A stretch of DNA of 64,000 nt from Deltaproteobacteria bacterium Ga0077550 (GCA_001464385.1 LNFB01000144.1:1-64000), one strand, 5' to 3'. Numbered from the stretch's first letter, positions 1 through 8,627 are shown. The notes: generated by a model not told the origin, from the letters alone. Numbers and translations are program-made.

Positions 1-257
1 GTGCGCATGCGTCGGCGCCTCCAGCGGCGCCAGCACCGGCGCGAAGCAGGCGTCGCTGCCTTCGAGCTGGGCTCGGGCGTGGCCGGCTCGGGCGTCGCTG
101 GGGCGGCCGGCGTCGCGCCGTCGACCTTCGCAGGCGCCTGCGCCGTGGGCTCGACCGTCGGCGGTTCACCCGCGGACGCCGGCGCTTCGCCGCGATCGCA
201 CGCGATCGCGAGGATCCAACCGGCGGCGCACCACGTTCGTCTCCTCGACCGCCTCAT
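1..257 (-). CDS. Partial lipoprotein, N-terminal end only
   Basis: Read leftward from an ATG at 257, the frame begins MRRSRRRTWCAAGWILAIAC: an Arg-rich n-region, a hydrophobic core and a Cys at residue 20, which fits a lipoprotein signal peptide. A Pro/Ala/Thr/Glu-rich linker follows, typical of exported lipoproteins in this window. The frame stays open to the left edge, so the functional domain lies outside. Near position 60 the frame with coding-like codon use seems to switch: the neighbouring frame there reads EGSDACFAPVLAPLEAP while this one becomes Arg-rich. That suggests a one-base indel (real or assembly error) or simply the limit of what can be judged from a fragment. Function unknown. 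The gene is divergent from the lipoprotein pair that starts at 523. Confidence 0.55.
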   Translation of the reverse strand, partial: MRRSRRRTWCAAGWILAIACDRGEAPASAGEPPTVEPTAQAPAKVDGATPAAPATPEPATPEPSSKAATPASRRCWRRWRRRRMR

Positions 258-522
258 GCCCTGCGCCCCGGATCGCGACGCTGCGTCGCTGTGCTCGATC
301 GTACCACGCACCCTTCGAGCCGCGGGGGCCGACATCGTTACGCGACCTCGCCGCTCGACTCGTGTCGCGATGCCATCGATCCGCACGGATTCGCACTGCG
401 CGCCGCGTGGCCATTCGGACGATCGATCGGCCGCGCTCGCACGCATCACTTTTCTTCGTCACACGCTCGGATGCGCTCCTCCAATCCCCAGCGCCGGATG
501 GCGCAGAGGAGAGACAAGGACG

Positions 523-1167
523 ATGACATTCGAATCATGGATCACGCGCGCCCTCGCGATCACCTTGGCGGTTTCCACGGTCGCGTGCGACCCCGACGGG
601 GGCGATGTCGATGCGGCGGAAGAGGCGACGGACGCGGACGACGCGGAAGAGGAAGAGGCGGGCGAGGGGGACGACGACTTCCGCTTGTTCTGCCCGATCT
701 TCCCTGGGTCGGCCCCGTCCGCCGACGTGAGCCTCAGCCTCGCGGGCGCGCCGTCGTCCCGCAGCGGTGAGGGCGCAGGCACGGGCGACGGCTGCGATCG
801 GTTCACGCTCGGCGTGACGACGCCCAGCGGGAATCGGGCCCACGAGGTCACCTTCGAGAGTATCGGGGACGGCTACTTCTCCGATGGCGTCGATATGGTC
901 GCCGGGGTTTGGGCACGCTCGTGCACCAGCGGAGGCACCCCGCTCTGCACGACCTGGACGAGCTTCCCGGTGGACTTGGATCAGGAAGGCGGCTGCTGGG
1001 AGGTCCCGATCGGTATCAACGGTGACTCGATCGTGGTCTGCAACACCACGTTCTACGGCAGCGCGACCTTGCCGGCGAACAACACGTTCACGGAGGTCCG
1101 CGCGGGCTTCCGGGTCGAGAGCTCCTTCGGCGGCTCGCTGACGGCGAAGGTCACGATCTCCGAGTGA
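523..1167 (+). CDS. Acidic-linker lipoprotein, first of a tandem pair
   Basis: 214 residues from the ATG preceded by an AGGA-type ribosome site (gagacaagga, 2 bases upstream). The frame is open further upstream, but codon use there is not coding-like. The N-terminus has a short hydrophobic stretch ending in STVAC (Cys about 22), a probable lipobox. Next is a strongly acidic linker (Asp/Glu about residues 24-50), then a Cys-containing domain beginning FRLFCPIFPGSAP and ending ...VTISE. The next gene (1206-1832) is a clear paralogue across the whole length: same start MTF-SW, same FRLFCPIFPGSAP, CDRFTLGV, VWARSCTSGG and TLPANNT motifs. The two are 38 bases apart and probably co-transcribed. Domain family not recognised; likely envelope-attached. 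Confidence 0.8.
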   Translation: MTFESWITRALAITLAVSTVACDPDGGDVDAAEEATDADDAEEEEAGEGDDDFRLFCPIFPGSAPSADVSLSLAGAPSSRSGEGAGTGDGCDRFTLGVTTPSGNRAHEVTFESIGDGYFSDGVDMVAGVWARSCTSGGTPLCTTWTSFPVDLDQEGGCWEVPIGINGDSIVVCNTTFYGSATLPANNTFTEVRAGFRVESSFGGSLTAKVTISE

Positions 1168-1205
1168 CGCCGCACTGCGTCGAGGCCCGAAGGAGAAGAA
1201 GGACG

Positions 1206-1832
1206 ATGACATTCAAATCATGGATCACGCGTGCCCTCGCGATCACGCTGGTCGTACCGACACTCGCGTGCCAGGTCGACGAGGGGGATCTCGACGCGGC
1301 CGAGGACGCGACGGACGCGGACGACGAGGACGACGACGAGGACGACGACGACGACGAGTTCCGGTTGTTCTGCCCGATCTTCCCGGGATCAGCACCCACG
1401 CCGGATGTGAACGGCAGCCTCGCCGGCGCACCGCAGTCCGTCACCCACGAGGGCGCGGGCACCGGCAATGCATGCGATCGGTTCACGCTCGGCGTGGCGT
1501 CGCCGAGCGGGCACCGTGCACACGAGGTCACCTTCGGGGGGGCATACCTCGCGAACAGCGTCGATGCCGTCGTCGGCGTGTGGGCCCGCTCGTGCACCAG
1601 CGGCGGCATGCCGCTGTGCACGACCTGGGCGAGCATCCCGGTGGAGCCGGGGCAGGATCAGGCGGAGATCGTCGACTGCGACGGAGAGCTCCTCCCGGGG
1701 GTCCCGATCTGCGTGATCGCGGGCGTCGCGACGCTGCCGGCGAACAACACGTATACGGAGGTCCGCGCGGGCATTCGCGTCGAGACCGGCGGCGGCACCT
1801 CGCAGCCGGCGATGATCACGATCTCCGAGTGA
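1206..1832 (+). CDS. Acidic-linker lipoprotein, second of a tandem pair
   Basis: 208 residues; paralogue of the preceding gene. The ATG follows gaagaaggacg, a good AAGGA site. The signal segment ends PTLAC, then a nearly pure Asp/Glu tract (DDEDDDEDDDDDE) encoded by a low-complexity GAC/GAG run at about 1318-1357. The mature domain keeps the paralogue's four Cys positions in FRLFCPIF, CDRFTLGV, RSCTSGG and PLCTTW, plus the extra Cys pair near the C-terminal third, consistent with disulphides in an exported protein. The C-terminus ...MITISE matches the paralogue. A strong hairpin 12 bases after the stop probably ends the two-gene transcript. Family not recognised. Confidence 0.8.
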   Translation: MTFKSWITRALAITLVVPTLACQVDEGDLDAAEDATDADDEDDDEDDDDDEFRLFCPIFPGSAPTPDVNGSLAGAPQSVTHEGAGTGNACDRFTLGVASPSGHRAHEVTFGGAYLANSVDAVVGVWARSCTSGGMPLCTTWASIPVEPGQDQAEIVDCDGELLPGVPICVIAGVATLPANNTYTEVRAGIRVETGGGTSQPAMITISE

Positions 1833-1843
1833 CGCCGCAGAGC

Positions 1844-1872
1844 GCCGGGTCCCGACTGCATCGGGGCCCGGC
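1844..1872 (+). terminator. Hairpin after the tandem lipoprotein pair
   Basis: The arms gccgggtcccga (1844-1855) and tcggggcccggc (1861-1872) pair over 12 bp with a single G-U wobble around a 5-base loop (ctgca). It lies 12 bases after the stop at 1832 and ends before the next start at 1908. There is no T-tract, as is common in GC-rich genomes, so intrinsic termination is inferred from position and stability. Confidence 0.55.
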
Positions 1873-1907
1873 GTGACCCCGCGCGTCGATCGTGTTCTAC
1901 TCGCGCC

Positions 1908-3005
1908 ATGCGGCACGGCGGGCGCGTCTCGGCTATGGCGATCCTCGGTGCGTTGCTCGCCTGCGCCAACCAGAACGCCCCGAGCGCTGGGCAAGCGAAC
2001 ACGGTGGTCGACGCTCCGGTTGCGAAGGCCGAGCCGTCGCCCGCCGCGAAGACGCCCGCGCCAGGGCCCGAGGCGCCCGCGGGCCCCGAACCGACGGCAC
2101 TGGCTGCGGATCCGGCCGCCGATCCGGCCGCGGGTCCGGCCGCGTCGCCCGACCCACCGACGTTCGAGCGCGACGCGTGCAATACGGCGGCGCTGGTGGA
2201 CGCGAGCCAGGCCGAGCGCACGTTGTACTGGTCGTGTCTCGGCGTCGCGCTCGACGTGCCTCGAGGGCTGGTCCTCGAGGCCACGCAGGGGGATCTCGAG
2301 GGGATCGTGGTCGAGGTCTCCGAGGACGACGAGGCGCCGACGATCTTCGGCCGCATCGTCGCGACACGGCTCGAGTGGCCGGGCGACGAGGCCCTCCGCC
2401 ACGCGATCAGCGACAGCGCGCAGTTCCAGTGGCAGCGGTCGTTCACCACGATGCGACGCGTCGGACGACCTCGACGCGGCAAGACGATGGCCCAGGGGAC
2501 CTACTTCGCGGCCGACGAATCGCTGACCGCCATCTTCGCGCTGGCGATCACGGGCGACGGACTCCACCAGGTCTCGTTCGCGATCGGGTCGCACACCCTC
2601 GGCGCCAAGGCGCTCGAGCGCCGCGTGGCGCCGCTTCTGAAGCTCCGGCCGATGCGACCCAGCGAGCGGTCCGAGCTCGAGCGAGCCGGCAGCGTGATGC
2701 CCGATTGGTCGAAGGAACTCACGAATCGGCGGCTCCCGATGCGGGCGGATGCCGTCGAGTACGTCCTCCTGCTCTGCGCCGACGGTCGCTACCGGACGCT
2801 CGATGCGACGACCGGCGCCGATCGGATCGTGGCGGAGATCCCGGCGCGCGGCACCTGGCGCGTCAGTCACACCACGATTGCGATCGACGATCCGAAGCGC
2901 TGGCGCGTCGGCGCTCTCGCGCGGGAGTACGACCGCTTCGAGGTCGGCGACTTCGGTCGCACCATCGGGCTCGGCCCGTTCGACCCGCTGGAGCGCTGCC
3001 CTTGA
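1908..3005 (+). CDS. Lipoprotein with Pro/Ala linker, function unknown
   Basis: 365 residues. The N-terminus reads MRHGGRVSAMAILGALLAC: positively charged start, hydrophobic core, LLAC lipobox with Cys at 19. A Pro/Ala/Asp-rich linker follows (residues 20-85, with ADPAADPAAGPAASPDPP), then a folded domain of about 270 residues. This opens with ERDACNTAALVDASQAE and contains a conserved-looking LDVPRGLVLEATQGD segment. The C-terminal part reads as a short beta-rich module (YVLLLCADGRYRTLDATTGAD ... GTWRVSHTTIAIDDPKRW). It stands alone, ending toward the convergent gene at 3063. An internal ATG at residue 10 could be the true start and would keep the signal peptide. No family recognised. Confidence 0.75.
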   Translation: MRHGGRVSAMAILGALLACANQNAPSAGQANTVVDAPVAKAEPSPAAKTPAPGPEAPAGPEPTALAADPAADPAAGPAASPDPPTFERDACNTAALVDASQAERTLYWSCLGVALDVPRGLVLEATQGDLEGIVVEVSEDDEAPTIFGRIVATRLEWPGDEALRHAISDSAQFQWQRSFTTMRRVGRPRRGKTMAQGTYFAADESLTAIFALAITGDGLHQVSFAIGSHTLGAKALERRVAPLLKLRPMRPSERSELERAGSVMPDWSKELTNRRLPMRADAVEYVLLLCADGRYRTLDATTGADRIVAEIPARGTWRVSHTTIAIDDPKRWRVGALAREYDRFEVGDFGRTIGLGPFDPLERCP

Positions 3006-3062
3006 TTCGACGCGGCTCCTTCGCCGGACTCCCCTGTCATCTCGACCGGCGTCGGTCCGCGC

Positions 3063-3518
3063 TCACCCGCCGGACTTCCACGTCATCTCGAACGCCTTCG
3101 GTCCCGCCTTGCGGGCCGCATCCGCGACCTCCGAGACCCACTTCAACCCCTGCTGCGAGCCGAGGCGCATGTTGGCCTGCTGCAGCAGGAACTGGATCTC
3201 GGCCTGGGCGGCCTCGCCGAGCTGGCCGCTGCGGAGCATGAAGGTGACCGAGCCGTCCTTCAGCACCTTGAGCGTGCCGGTGAAGGAGCGCGAGGTCAGC
3301 ATGAACATGCGCGGGGCGACCTGCGACATCTGGAAGCTGACCATGCCGCGACTGACGGCGAAGGCCTGCCACACCGCCTGCGAGCAGCCCTCGGCCACGG
3401 CGACGGCGGTGGTGACGGCCTGGCGCACGGCCAGGCGCTGCACGGCGAAGATCCCGAGACGGATGATTCCACCAACGACGATCGGGATGAGGGGGAGCGG
3501 CATCTCGACCGCTCGCAT
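3063..3518 (-). CDS. Small membrane-associated hypothetical protein
   Basis: 151 residues starting at ATG 3518; an in-frame ATG at 3503 (MPLPLIPIVV) is an equally good start. The first 45 residues are hydrophobic with interspersed Arg (PLIPIVVGGIIRLGIFAVQ), suggesting one membrane segment or an amphipathic anchor. The rest is soluble: a basic/beta segment (SRSFTGTLKVLKDGSVTF) and a helical end (AQAEIQFLLQQANMRLGSQQ) finishing in ...TWKSGG. It sits between two convergent or divergent singletons and shows no operon partner. No family recognised. Much longer open frames on this strand through 4079 reflect GC bias and were not followed. Confidence 0.6.
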   Translation of the reverse strand: MRAVEMPLPLIPIVVGGIIRLGIFAVQRLAVRQAVTTAVAVAEGCSQAVWQAFAVSRGMVSFQMSQVAPRMFMLTSRSFTGTLKVLKDGSVTFMLRSGQLGEAAQAEIQFLLQQANMRLGSQQGLKWVSEVADAARKAGPKAFEMTWKSGG

Positions 3519-3678
3519 ACGCACGTCACGTGCCAGGGCGAAGGCCCATGGATCCGGCGGGCCGAACGGACGCGCGTGCCCGCGAAGGGCAAGCACGGTG
3601 CCCGACTTGGGCACCGCGCGCCCCGAGGTTCTACCAGGAAATGGGAAGGGACGGCCCGTCCCTTCCCTCCGTCGCAAC

Positions 3679-4365
3679 TCAGCCCGCCTTGCCGCGTTGC
3701 AGCACCAGCTGGATGCGGTTGGGCGGCGCGTCCCAGCCGGGGCTCGTGGTCCACGGCGAGGTCGCGTACGCGGCGACGCGCTGGTCCTCCTGGAACCGCA
3801 GGCCGCGGACCGCCCAGCCGAGCTCGGGCTTGGTGTCGGCCCACGCGACGATCGCGTCGAGCGAGGGCGGCACGTACTTGCCGCCGAACCGCGCCTTGGT
3901 GTCGGCGACGATCGGGCAGTGCTCGTAGGGGAACATCGCGACGAAGCGGCCACCCGGCGCGAGGAGATCGTGGATCCAGTCGAAGCACTCCGGCACCGGG
4001 AGGTACTGCATCGACTCGAGCGAGTAGATGACGTCGAACGTGCCGAGCGTCGCGCGGAAGTCCGGCTCGGTGATGTCACCGCCGCGCCACGTGATGTCGG
4101 GGTGACGCGCGGAGAGTCCCGCGAGGGCGTCGCTCGCCAGATCGATCCCGGTCACCTCGCGGGCGCCGAGCACCTGCGCGAGACGACACAGCGCCCCGCG
4201 ACCGCACCCGATGTCGAGCACACGGCGATCGAGCAGCGAGTCGGAGACCTCGAGCACGGCGCCGAACGTCTGCAGCTGGACGCGCTCGTTCGAGTAGTCG
4301 ATCCACGCGGGACCGTCCTTGCAGACCTTCTCGAAGTACTCGACCCAGTAGGCGTTCGCTGTCAT
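3679..4365 (-). CDS. Class I SAM-dependent methyltransferase
   Basis: 228 residues from ATG 4365. It has the Rossmann-fold methyltransferase signature: motif I VLDIGCGRG at residues 49-57 binds S-adenosylmethionine, an acidic residue ends strand 2 (TGIDLASDAL, D75), motif II is GDITEPDF and motif III-like is LAPGGRFVAMFP near 135-145. The N-terminal MTANAYWVEYFEKVCKDG resembles the lead-in of UbiE/Methyltransf_11-type small-molecule methyltransferases. Trp-rich segments in the last third (AWADTKPELGWAV, SPWTTSPGWDAPP) may shape the substrate pocket. The substrate cannot be told from sequence. It is divergent from the set starting at 4600, with a 234-base gap that should hold both promoters. 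Confidence 0.88.
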   Translation of the reverse strand: MTANAYWVEYFEKVCKDGPAWIDYSNERVQLQTFGAVLEVSDSLLDRRVLDIGCGRGALCRLAQVLGAREVTGIDLASDALAGLSARHPDITWRGGDITEPDFRATLGTFDVIYSLESMQYLPVPECFDWIHDLLAPGGRFVAMFPYEHCPIVADTKARFGGKYVPPSLDAIVAWADTKPELGWAVRGLRFQEDQRVAAYATSPWTTSPGWDAPPNRIQLVLQRGKAG

Positions 4366-4599
4366 CGTGCGGCTCGTTTGCTCGGGTGGTGGCGGGGGTG
4401 GTGGTGCGGGGTTGCAGGACGACGGTCGTGCCTTCGGCCTGCCGAGGTCATGCGGTCGCGGTGGGCCGCCGGCCAGGGCAGGCGCGCGGGAAATCGCCAG
4501 GGGGTCCACTTCGGTCCGCGCCTGGGCGCCGCGTGGGCTGCCGGATCGGGGCCCGTGGGCGCGTTCGACCTGCACCGTCGAATCTGTCATGAACCGGCG

Positions 4600-5562
4600 G
4601 TGGCCTTCGGTTCGCTCTGGCGGCACGCGGTGCTCGCCGCCGGTCCGACGATCGACGTGCAGTGGAGCGGTCCCGCGGCGTGCTCGTCGGCGCCGCAGCT
4701 CGCCGAGCAGGTGGCGGTGCTCGTCGGCGCCTCGAGCGAGCCGGGTCCGGTCGCCGTGCGCGCCGAGGTCGCCGCCGAAGGTCCGGGGCTTCGCCTGCGC
4801 TTGGAGCTCGGGGTGGCGGGGCGGGAGCCGGAGCTGCGCACCTTCGTCGGGGACGACTGCGCGGACCTCTCGCGCACGGTCGCGCTGCTCGTCGCGATCG
4901 CGATCGATCCGGTGCGAACCTCCAGCGTGGTCGTTCCACCACCGCCGCCCGTCGCGTCGTTCCCCGCGGCCTCGTCGGCGTTGGCACCGAGCCCGTCGAT
5001 GGCTCGCCCGCGGCCGGCGGTGGGGCGAGGGACGCCCCGATGGCGGGGCTCGCTGGGGGCGGCGATCGGCGCTGGCTTCGGGCTGCAACCAAGTGTGGCG
5101 CCCGTCTTCGCGATCCGTGGCGGTGCGAGCCGGGGGCGGCTGCGCCTCGAGACCCTCGCGCGCGCGTCGACGCCGACGGCGGTCGGCTATCCCGATCGCG
5201 AGGGGCTCGAGGGGCGGTTCGTCGCGTGGGGCGCGGGGGCCCGCGTGTGCATCGCCCCCGCGGTCGGTCGGGTCTCGCTCCTGACCTGCGGCGGCGCCAC
5301 GGCGGGGGCCGTCCACGTCCGGGGAATCGCGATCGAACGGGCGCGGCGAACGACCACGCCATGGCTCGCCGCCAACGTTGCCACGGGGGTCCGCGTGGCC
5401 CTCGGGCGGAGCTGGCGCGCGGTCGCGGGGCTCGACGCCGAGATCCCGCTGCTGCGCCACGGCTATCACTTCGACGAGCAGCGACCCACGCCGCGGGCGA
5501 TCTACGAGACGGCCCCGGTGGCCCTCTGGCCCTGGCTCGGCGTCGAGGTGGAATTCCCGTGA
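4600..5562 (+). CDS. Outer-membrane-type protein of the first sigma-factor set
   Basis: About 320 residues from GTG 4600. The start is uncertain (GTG 4555 is also in frame), but coding-like codon use begins near 4600. The N-terminal domain (residues about 15-110) starts TIDVQWSGPAACSSAPQLAEQ and ends with ALLVAIAIDP. A Pro-rich linker follows (VVVPPPPPVASFPA), then a C-terminal half with alternating hydrophobic strands rich in Gly, Arg and aromatic residues (GSLGAAIGAGFGL ... LWPWLGVEVEF), resembling a small outer-membrane beta-barrel. The same two-part layout occurs in the protein at 42201. The stop overlaps the start of the sigma-factor gene (GTGA), implying translational coupling. Membrane placement is inference. 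Confidence 0.65.
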   Translation: MAFGSLWRHAVLAAGPTIDVQWSGPAACSSAPQLAEQVAVLVGASSEPGPVAVRAEVAAEGPGLRLRLELGVAGREPELRTFVGDDCADLSRTVALLVAIAIDPVRTSSVVVPPPPPVASFPAASSALAPSPSMARPRPAVGRGTPRWRGSLGAAIGAGFGLQPSVAPVFAIRGGASRGRLRLETLARASTPTAVGYPDREGLEGRFVAWGAGARVCIAPAVGRVSLLTCGGATAGAVHVRGIAIERARRTTTPWLAANVATGVRVALGRSWRAVAGLDAEIPLLRHGYHFDEQRPTPRAIYETAPVALWPWLGVEVEFP

Positions 5563-6821
5563 CGCAATCGCGGCGCGCTGGGAACCAAGTCAGCGAGATG
5601 CTGGACGAGCGCCCGCCCGCGCCCGCGCGGCACACCTTCCTCGAGGTGTACGAGCGGCACTTCGATCGCGTCTGGTCGGCGCTGCGCGCCCTCGGCCTGC
5701 GTGAGGCCGAGCTCGACGATGCGGTGCAGTCGGTGTTCCTGGTCGTGCACCGGCGCCTCGACGAATTCGCGGGGCGGGCGTCGATCGACACGTGGTTGTT
5801 CGCGATCGCCATGCGTGTGGCGGCGAAGCAGCGCCGCGGGCACGCCCGGCACCTTCGGCGGGTCGAGGCGCTCGGCCGAGAGGCGCCGGCCGACGACGCC
5901 GAGGATCCCGAGCTCGCGCTGATCCGCGCCGAGGCGCGGGCCGAGCTCCAGCGCTTCCGCGACGGCCTCCCTGCGTCGCTGCGGGTCGTCTTCGAGGGTT
6001 GGTTCGTCGAGGGGCGGCCCGCGTCCGAGCTCGCCGAGTCCCTCGGCCTGTCGCGCCACACGATCTCGTCGCGCGTGCGACTCATCCGGGAGCGGTTCGA
6101 CGTGCTCTCTCGACGGCTCGCGGCGCGCGATGCCGTGGGGACCGACGCGACGCAGCGGGATCGCAGCCGCGATCGCGTCCGCGCGCTGTGGATCGCGACC
6201 CCGCGGAGCCCGGCGACGTGGCAGGCCGTGCTGTCGTTCGGGATGTCGGCGGTCGTCACGATCGGTGTCGCCGTCGGCGTGACGCGCCGGTCCGAGTCGC
6301 CCGCGCCGATCGTGCTCGAGCGCGGGGATCCGACGCCACATGCGATCGCGTCGGGCGTCGCCGTCGCCGCGCTGCCCTCGGTGCGCCCGGCCCCGTCGTC
6401 GCCGATCCCCGCGACGCCCACGGCAGCGCCCCCGCCCGCGCGTCCGCGGGCACGGCCGATCGCAGCCGCGGCTCCACCGGCCGGTGACGTGCACCCGCCA
6501 TCGATCGAGCGCAGCGCCCCGGATCTCGCGGCCGCCATCGCGCACATCGAGGCGATTCGCGCCGACGTGAAGGCCGACCGCTTCACCGCGGCGCGCGATC
6601 GGCTCGCGGTGTACTCGCGGGAGTTCCCGGCCGACCCCTTCGCGCGCGAGCGCGAGGCCTACGCCGCGATCGTGTCGTGTCGGGCCGACCGCGAGACCGG
6701 CGACGCGGCAGCGTTCCTGCTCCGCAACGGCGGCACCGCCCTCGCGACCCAGGTCGAGGCCGCGTGCGCGACGACATCGACTGACGCAATCCTCGGAGCG
6801 CGGGGACCAACCCCTCGATGA
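5559..6821 (+). CDS. ECF sigma factor fused to a membrane-anchored TPR-like domain
   Basis: 420 residues from a GTG overlapping the previous stop. Residues about 25-100 are sigma-70 region 2 (FLEVYERHFDRVWSAL ... DDAVQSVFLVVHRRL ... STW-like IDTWLFAIAMRVA). Residues about 130-185 are region 4 with a helix-turn-helix (ASELAESLGLSRHTISSRVR). Unlike ordinary ECF factors (about 180-220 residues), it continues with a hydrophobic segment (222-242, WQAVLSFGMSAVVTIGVAVG), a Pro/Ala linker and a C-terminal helical domain (about 310-410, VYSREFPADPFAREREAY) that would be periplasmic. At 39665-41388 the same parts are two genes overlapping by GTGA. The protein could be a sigma factor tethered to the membrane until released. 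The ATGA overlap with the next gene places it mid-operon. Confidence 0.82.
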   Translation: MTQSRRAGNQVSEMLDERPPAPARHTFLEVYERHFDRVWSALRALGLREAELDDAVQSVFLVVHRRLDEFAGRASIDTWLFAIAMRVAAKQRRGHARHLRRVEALGREAPADDAEDPELALIRAEARAELQRFRDGLPASLRVVFEGWFVEGRPASELAESLGLSRHTISSRVRLIRERFDVLSRRLAARDAVGTDATQRDRSRDRVRALWIATPRSPATWQAVLSFGMSAVVTIGVAVGVTRRSESPAPIVLERGDPTPHAIASGVAVAALPSVRPAPSSPIPATPTAAPPPARPRARPIAAAAPPAGDVHPPSIERSAPDLAAAIAHIEAIRADVKADRFTAARDRLAVYSREFPADPFAREREAYAAIVSCRADRETGDAAAFLLRNGGTALATQVEAACATTSTDAILGARGPTPR

Positions 6822-7975
6822 CACCCAATCGACACCACTCTGCGGCGCTGCTCGGCCTGCTCGGATCGCTGAACGCCTGCGATCTCGGCAGCCGCGAGCT
6901 CGGCTCCGATCATCAGCTCTGGACCGCTTCCGAGCGCGGCGGCGTCCTCGACGTGCTCGCGACGCGGCCGGACGACGGCGTGGTCGCAGGTGGAGGTCGG
7001 CGTGGCGCCGCGAGCGTCGCCACCGGTGCGATCGTCGAGTCCTACGACGCGCAGGGCAGTCTCGCGTGGCGCAGGGACGCCGCGGCCCTCGGGCTCTCGA
7101 CGACTGCGTCCGGGGTCCTCGACCTGGTCGTCGGTGCCGACGGTCGCGTCGTCGTCCTCGCGCAGAGCGAAGACATCGTCGGGACAGCCGGCGACGTCGC
7201 CTGCTGCTTCGAGCTGCTGGGCCTCGACGCGGATGGCACGGTGCGGTGGTCCGAGGCCTTGGCGGGTGATCCCGGCGATCGCTTCGCACCCGCGCCCGAG
7301 CTCGCGATCGGGGCGGACGAGATCGTCGTCGTCGCGATGCGCGGGGACGCGGCCGACCACCTGCTGCGCCGCTCGCTCGCCGGAGAGTCCATCGGCGACG
7401 CGGTCTCGCTGGGCTCCGGGGCGCTCGGCCGCGGGTTGGCGGTGCTGCCCGACGGTGGCGGTGACATGCTCGTCGTCGACGACGAGCTGCGACGGATCAC
7501 CGCCGGCGGCGAGATCGTATGGACGAGCCCGCTCGCGTCCGGCGCGGTCGAGTCGCCCACGATCGGCGTCGGGGCGGACGGCGTCTACGTGGCCGTTCGC
7601 GGCGACGAGGCGAGCTCGCGGTGGCTCCGCGCGCTCAGTCACGCGGGCGCGGTGCGCTGGACGGTCGCCCTGGACGCCTCGGTGCGCGTCGAGGCCCTCG
7701 CCGAGCTCGCCGATGGGCTCGTGCTCGCCACCGGCTGGCGCCTCGCGCCGGGGAGCGACACCGATCTCGACGTCGCGAGCTTCGCGTTCGAGGCGGTCGA
7801 CGGCGCCGAGGCGTGGCGGCGGATCGAGTCGGGTCCGTCGGTCGCGCGGGGGCGCGCGCTCGCGGCCGCGCAGGACGGAGGCTTCTACCTCGCCGGGGTC
7901 TTCGACGACGACACCGAGGCACCGTTGGGCTTCCTGCACCGCTTCGCGGATCTCGGCGCCGCTCCCACGCCGTGA
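6818..7975 (+). CDS. Beta-propeller-type lipoprotein
   Basis: 385 residues; the ATG overlaps the stop of the sigma fusion (ATGA). The N-terminus MTPNRHHSAALLGLLGSLNAC has a lipobox-like end with Cys at 21. The mature part is a run of about six similar beta blades, each with a pattern like LxxVVGADGRVVVLAQ or GVGADGVYVAVRG followed by a Trp-containing strand (VRWSEAL, IVWTSPL, VRWTVALD). This is the look of PQQ-type or WD-like propellers. It probably serves as an envelope-facing partner of the operon's outer-membrane-type protein and membrane sigma factor. A lipoprotein of similar design is encoded at 37137-38384. No enzymatic motif is visible. Confidence 0.75.
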   Translation: MTPNRHHSAALLGLLGSLNACDLGSRELGSDHQLWTASERGGVLDVLATRPDDGVVAGGGRRGAASVATGAIVESYDAQGSLAWRRDAAALGLSTTASGVLDLVVGADGRVVVLAQSEDIVGTAGDVACCFELLGLDADGTVRWSEALAGDPGDRFAPAPELAIGADEIVVVAMRGDAADHLLRRSLAGESIGDAVSLGSGALGRGLAVLPDGGGDMLVVDDELRRITAGGEIVWTSPLASGAVESPTIGVGADGVYVAVRGDEASSRWLRALSHAGAVRWTVALDASVRVEALAELADGLVLATGWRLAPGSDTDLDVASFAFEAVDGAEAWRRIESGPSVARGRALAAAQDGGFYLAGVFDDDTEAPLGFLHRFADLGAAPTP

Positions 7976-7982
7976 ACGCGTG

Positions 7983-8627
7983 TCAGCTCGGCCGCATCGC
8001 CGCCTCGAACCACGCGTCTTCCTGGGCCCACATCGCGTCGACGAGCGTCTCCATGCGCGCGTGGATCTCGTCGGCCGATGGGTCGTCGTCGTCGCGGAAC
8101 TCCTCCACCGGCAGGCCCAGCGACGCGATCCACTGCAGCGTGTCGAGCCCGGCGTCCGCCTTGCGGGCGATGTCGGCGAGCATCAGCGATAGCAGCTTGT
8201 AGTGGCCGCCCCACGGCGACTCGAGCGGGCGCACCGGCGCGTCGTCGGAGGTCCACACCTCGAGCGTGTCCTCGAGCGCCACGGCGGCGCCGCCCGGATC
8301 GCCGGCCATCCACGGCATCAGCTCGGCGACCAGCGTGCGCACGCCCGGCTTGCCGAGCACGAGCGCGCCGCCGCCGGTGAAGTAGCGCCGGGCGAACTCC
8401 GGCGGCAGCGCCGTCGCCCGCACCGCGGCGTGGCTGCCCTTGCGCTCCCACACCGGCGAGAAGGCCAGCGCGCCGGGGTTGTCCCCGAGGCTCAGCTCGC
8501 GGGCGAGTGCGAGGTTCGTCTCGACGATCCGTCGCGCCTCGGCGACGAGCACCGGTGTCGCCGGCAGCATGTACGCCATGGGGAGGCCGAGCAGCGCGCG
8601 GGCATCGTCGTCGGTGGGGCGGTCCAT
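7983..8627 (-). CDS. Hypothetical protein, last gene of the HTTM operon
   Basis: 214 residues from ATG 8627, starting 12 bases after the stop of the upstream gene, so it probably shares its transcript. No signal peptide or membrane segment. The sequence is mixed alpha/beta with Trp-containing motifs (AFSPVWERKGSH, ELMPWMAGDP, ESPWGGHYKLLSLMLADIARKA) and an acidic C-terminal helix (DDDDPSADEIHARMETLVDAMW). No family recognised. As the distal member of an operon with two HTTM membrane proteins and an FAD dehydrogenase it may be accessory to them, but nothing in the sequence shows how. Confidence 0.7.
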   Translation of the reverse strand: MDRPTDDDARALLGLPMAYMLPATPVLVAEARRIVETNLALARELSLGDNPGALAFSPVWERKGSHAAVRATALPPEFARRYFTGGGALVLGKPGVRTLVAELMPWMAGDPGGAAVALEDTLEVWTSDDAPVRPLESPWGGHYKLLSLMLADIARKADAGLDTLQWIASLGLPVEEFRDDDDPSADEIHARMETLVDAMWAQEDAWFEAAMRPS

